Assembly: GCF_014651935.1 (NCBI RefSeq) | Contig: NZ_BMXV01000001.1 | Location: forward strand, 62,001-126,000 | DNA length: 64,000 nt | Reading direction: 5' to 3' | Origin: Marinobacter zhanjiangensis | GTDB taxonomy: Bacteria; Pseudomonadota; Gammaproteobacteria; Pseudomonadales; Oleiphilaceae | Part shown: in pieces, positions 63,894 to 64,000 of the stretch | How the letters are laid out: each line of letters begins with the position of its first letter | Numbering within the stretch: position 1 is the stretch's first letter | Notes under the pieces: generated by a model | Database searches by the model: none | Seen by the model: only the letters and a program-made list of their open reading frames with translations | What the model was told of the DNA's origin: nothing | Translations under genes and position numbers: made by a program

Positions 63894-64000
63894 CGGAAGT
63901 CGCCGCTGAACTGACGGTAGAACTGCTGGGCCGTGCGACCGCTGCGCCCGCCCCGGCTGGTGGCAAAGCGCATGGCATACAGGTGCAGGGTTTCCCGGTC
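63890..64000 (-). CDS. C-terminal fragment, probably a DUF815-type AAA ATPase (partial)
   Basis: Only the last 36 residues are inside the window, ending FATSRGGRSGRTAQQFYRQ and then FSGDFR. The SGRTAxQF end resembles the C-terminus of DUF815 ATP-binding proteins, where a similar GSRSGRTARQF tail closes the chain; this is from memory. The stop overlaps the kinase stop by four bases, tail-to-tail. The remainder lies beyond base 64000, so the identity is tentative. Confidence 0.5.
   Translation of the reverse strand, partial: DRETLHLYAMRFATSRGGRSGRTAQQFYRQFSGDFR

Overview
The window reads as a chromosomal segment of a marine gammaproteobacterium close to Marinobacter or Pseudomonas. GC content is high. 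The order rubA/rubB, ubiC-ubiA and phoB-phoR resembles the Pseudomonas arrangement. The window also carries a proteobacterial dedicated sortase system and a PLP-type aspartate decarboxylase (PanP), both typical of marine gammaproteobacteria. The genus is an inference from gene order and protein resemblance. I see no rRNA, tRNA, CRISPR array, phage or transposase gene, and almost everything is core chromosome.

Layout: 1-5.7 kb holds ppk (cut by the left edge), hemB, a small SutA-like protein, aidB and a DUF503 gene. 5.8-10.4 kb holds panP, a structured repeat with 25-bp terminal inverted repeats, a Pit phosphate transporter and a small flavodoxin. 10.6-13.2 kb is a 7TM-DISM/GGDEF/EAL gene split by one in-frame amber codon. 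13.2-18 kb holds tesB, rubredoxin and its reductase, hpt, ubiC and ubiA. 18-21 kb holds phoB and phoR, preceded by a Pho box, and a convergent response regulator. 21-30 kb holds a lytic transglycosylase, a YdjM-type membrane protein, an RsuA-type pseudouridine synthase, a one-domain asparaginase, a divergent phosphoketolase and a P-type cation ATPase. 30-36 kb holds a full GGDEF-EAL protein, an LLM oxidoreductase, a GST, alanine dehydrogenase and a periplasmic dienelactone-hydrolase-like protein.

36-43.7 kb holds a cold-shock protein, crcB, fadE, rapA, cysZ and a VanZ-like gene. At 43.96-44.20 kb there is a convincing Csr/Rsm-type regulatory RNA, with 16 GGA motifs, four perfect hairpins presenting GGA in the loop, and an intrinsic terminator. 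It is in none of the protein genes. 44.2-52.7 kb holds a methyltransferase, mnmH, a MscS channel, a YbaK-domain protein, a ubiquinone hydroxylase, a HIT protein and two uncharacterised membrane-linked proteins. 52.7-56.9 kb holds a paired acyl-CoA dehydrogenase operon and a rhomboid protease with a TPR-like tail. At 57 kb three TGTCA-type half-sites spaced exactly 11 bp apart precede a small unknown protein. 58.2-63.9 kb is the dedicated sortase system: sortase and its VIT/vWA substrate on one strand, response regulator and histidine kinase diverging on the other.

How the genes work together: phosphate handling recurs (ppk, Pit, phoB/phoR, two Pho boxes). Acyl-CoA and alkane-type metabolism is spread over fadE, the two paired dehydrogenases, aidB, tesB and rubredoxin/rubredoxin reductase. 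Lifestyle switching is represented by two c-di-GMP proteins and the Csr/Rsm RNA. The sortase module is a self-contained surface-protein system with its own two-component regulation.
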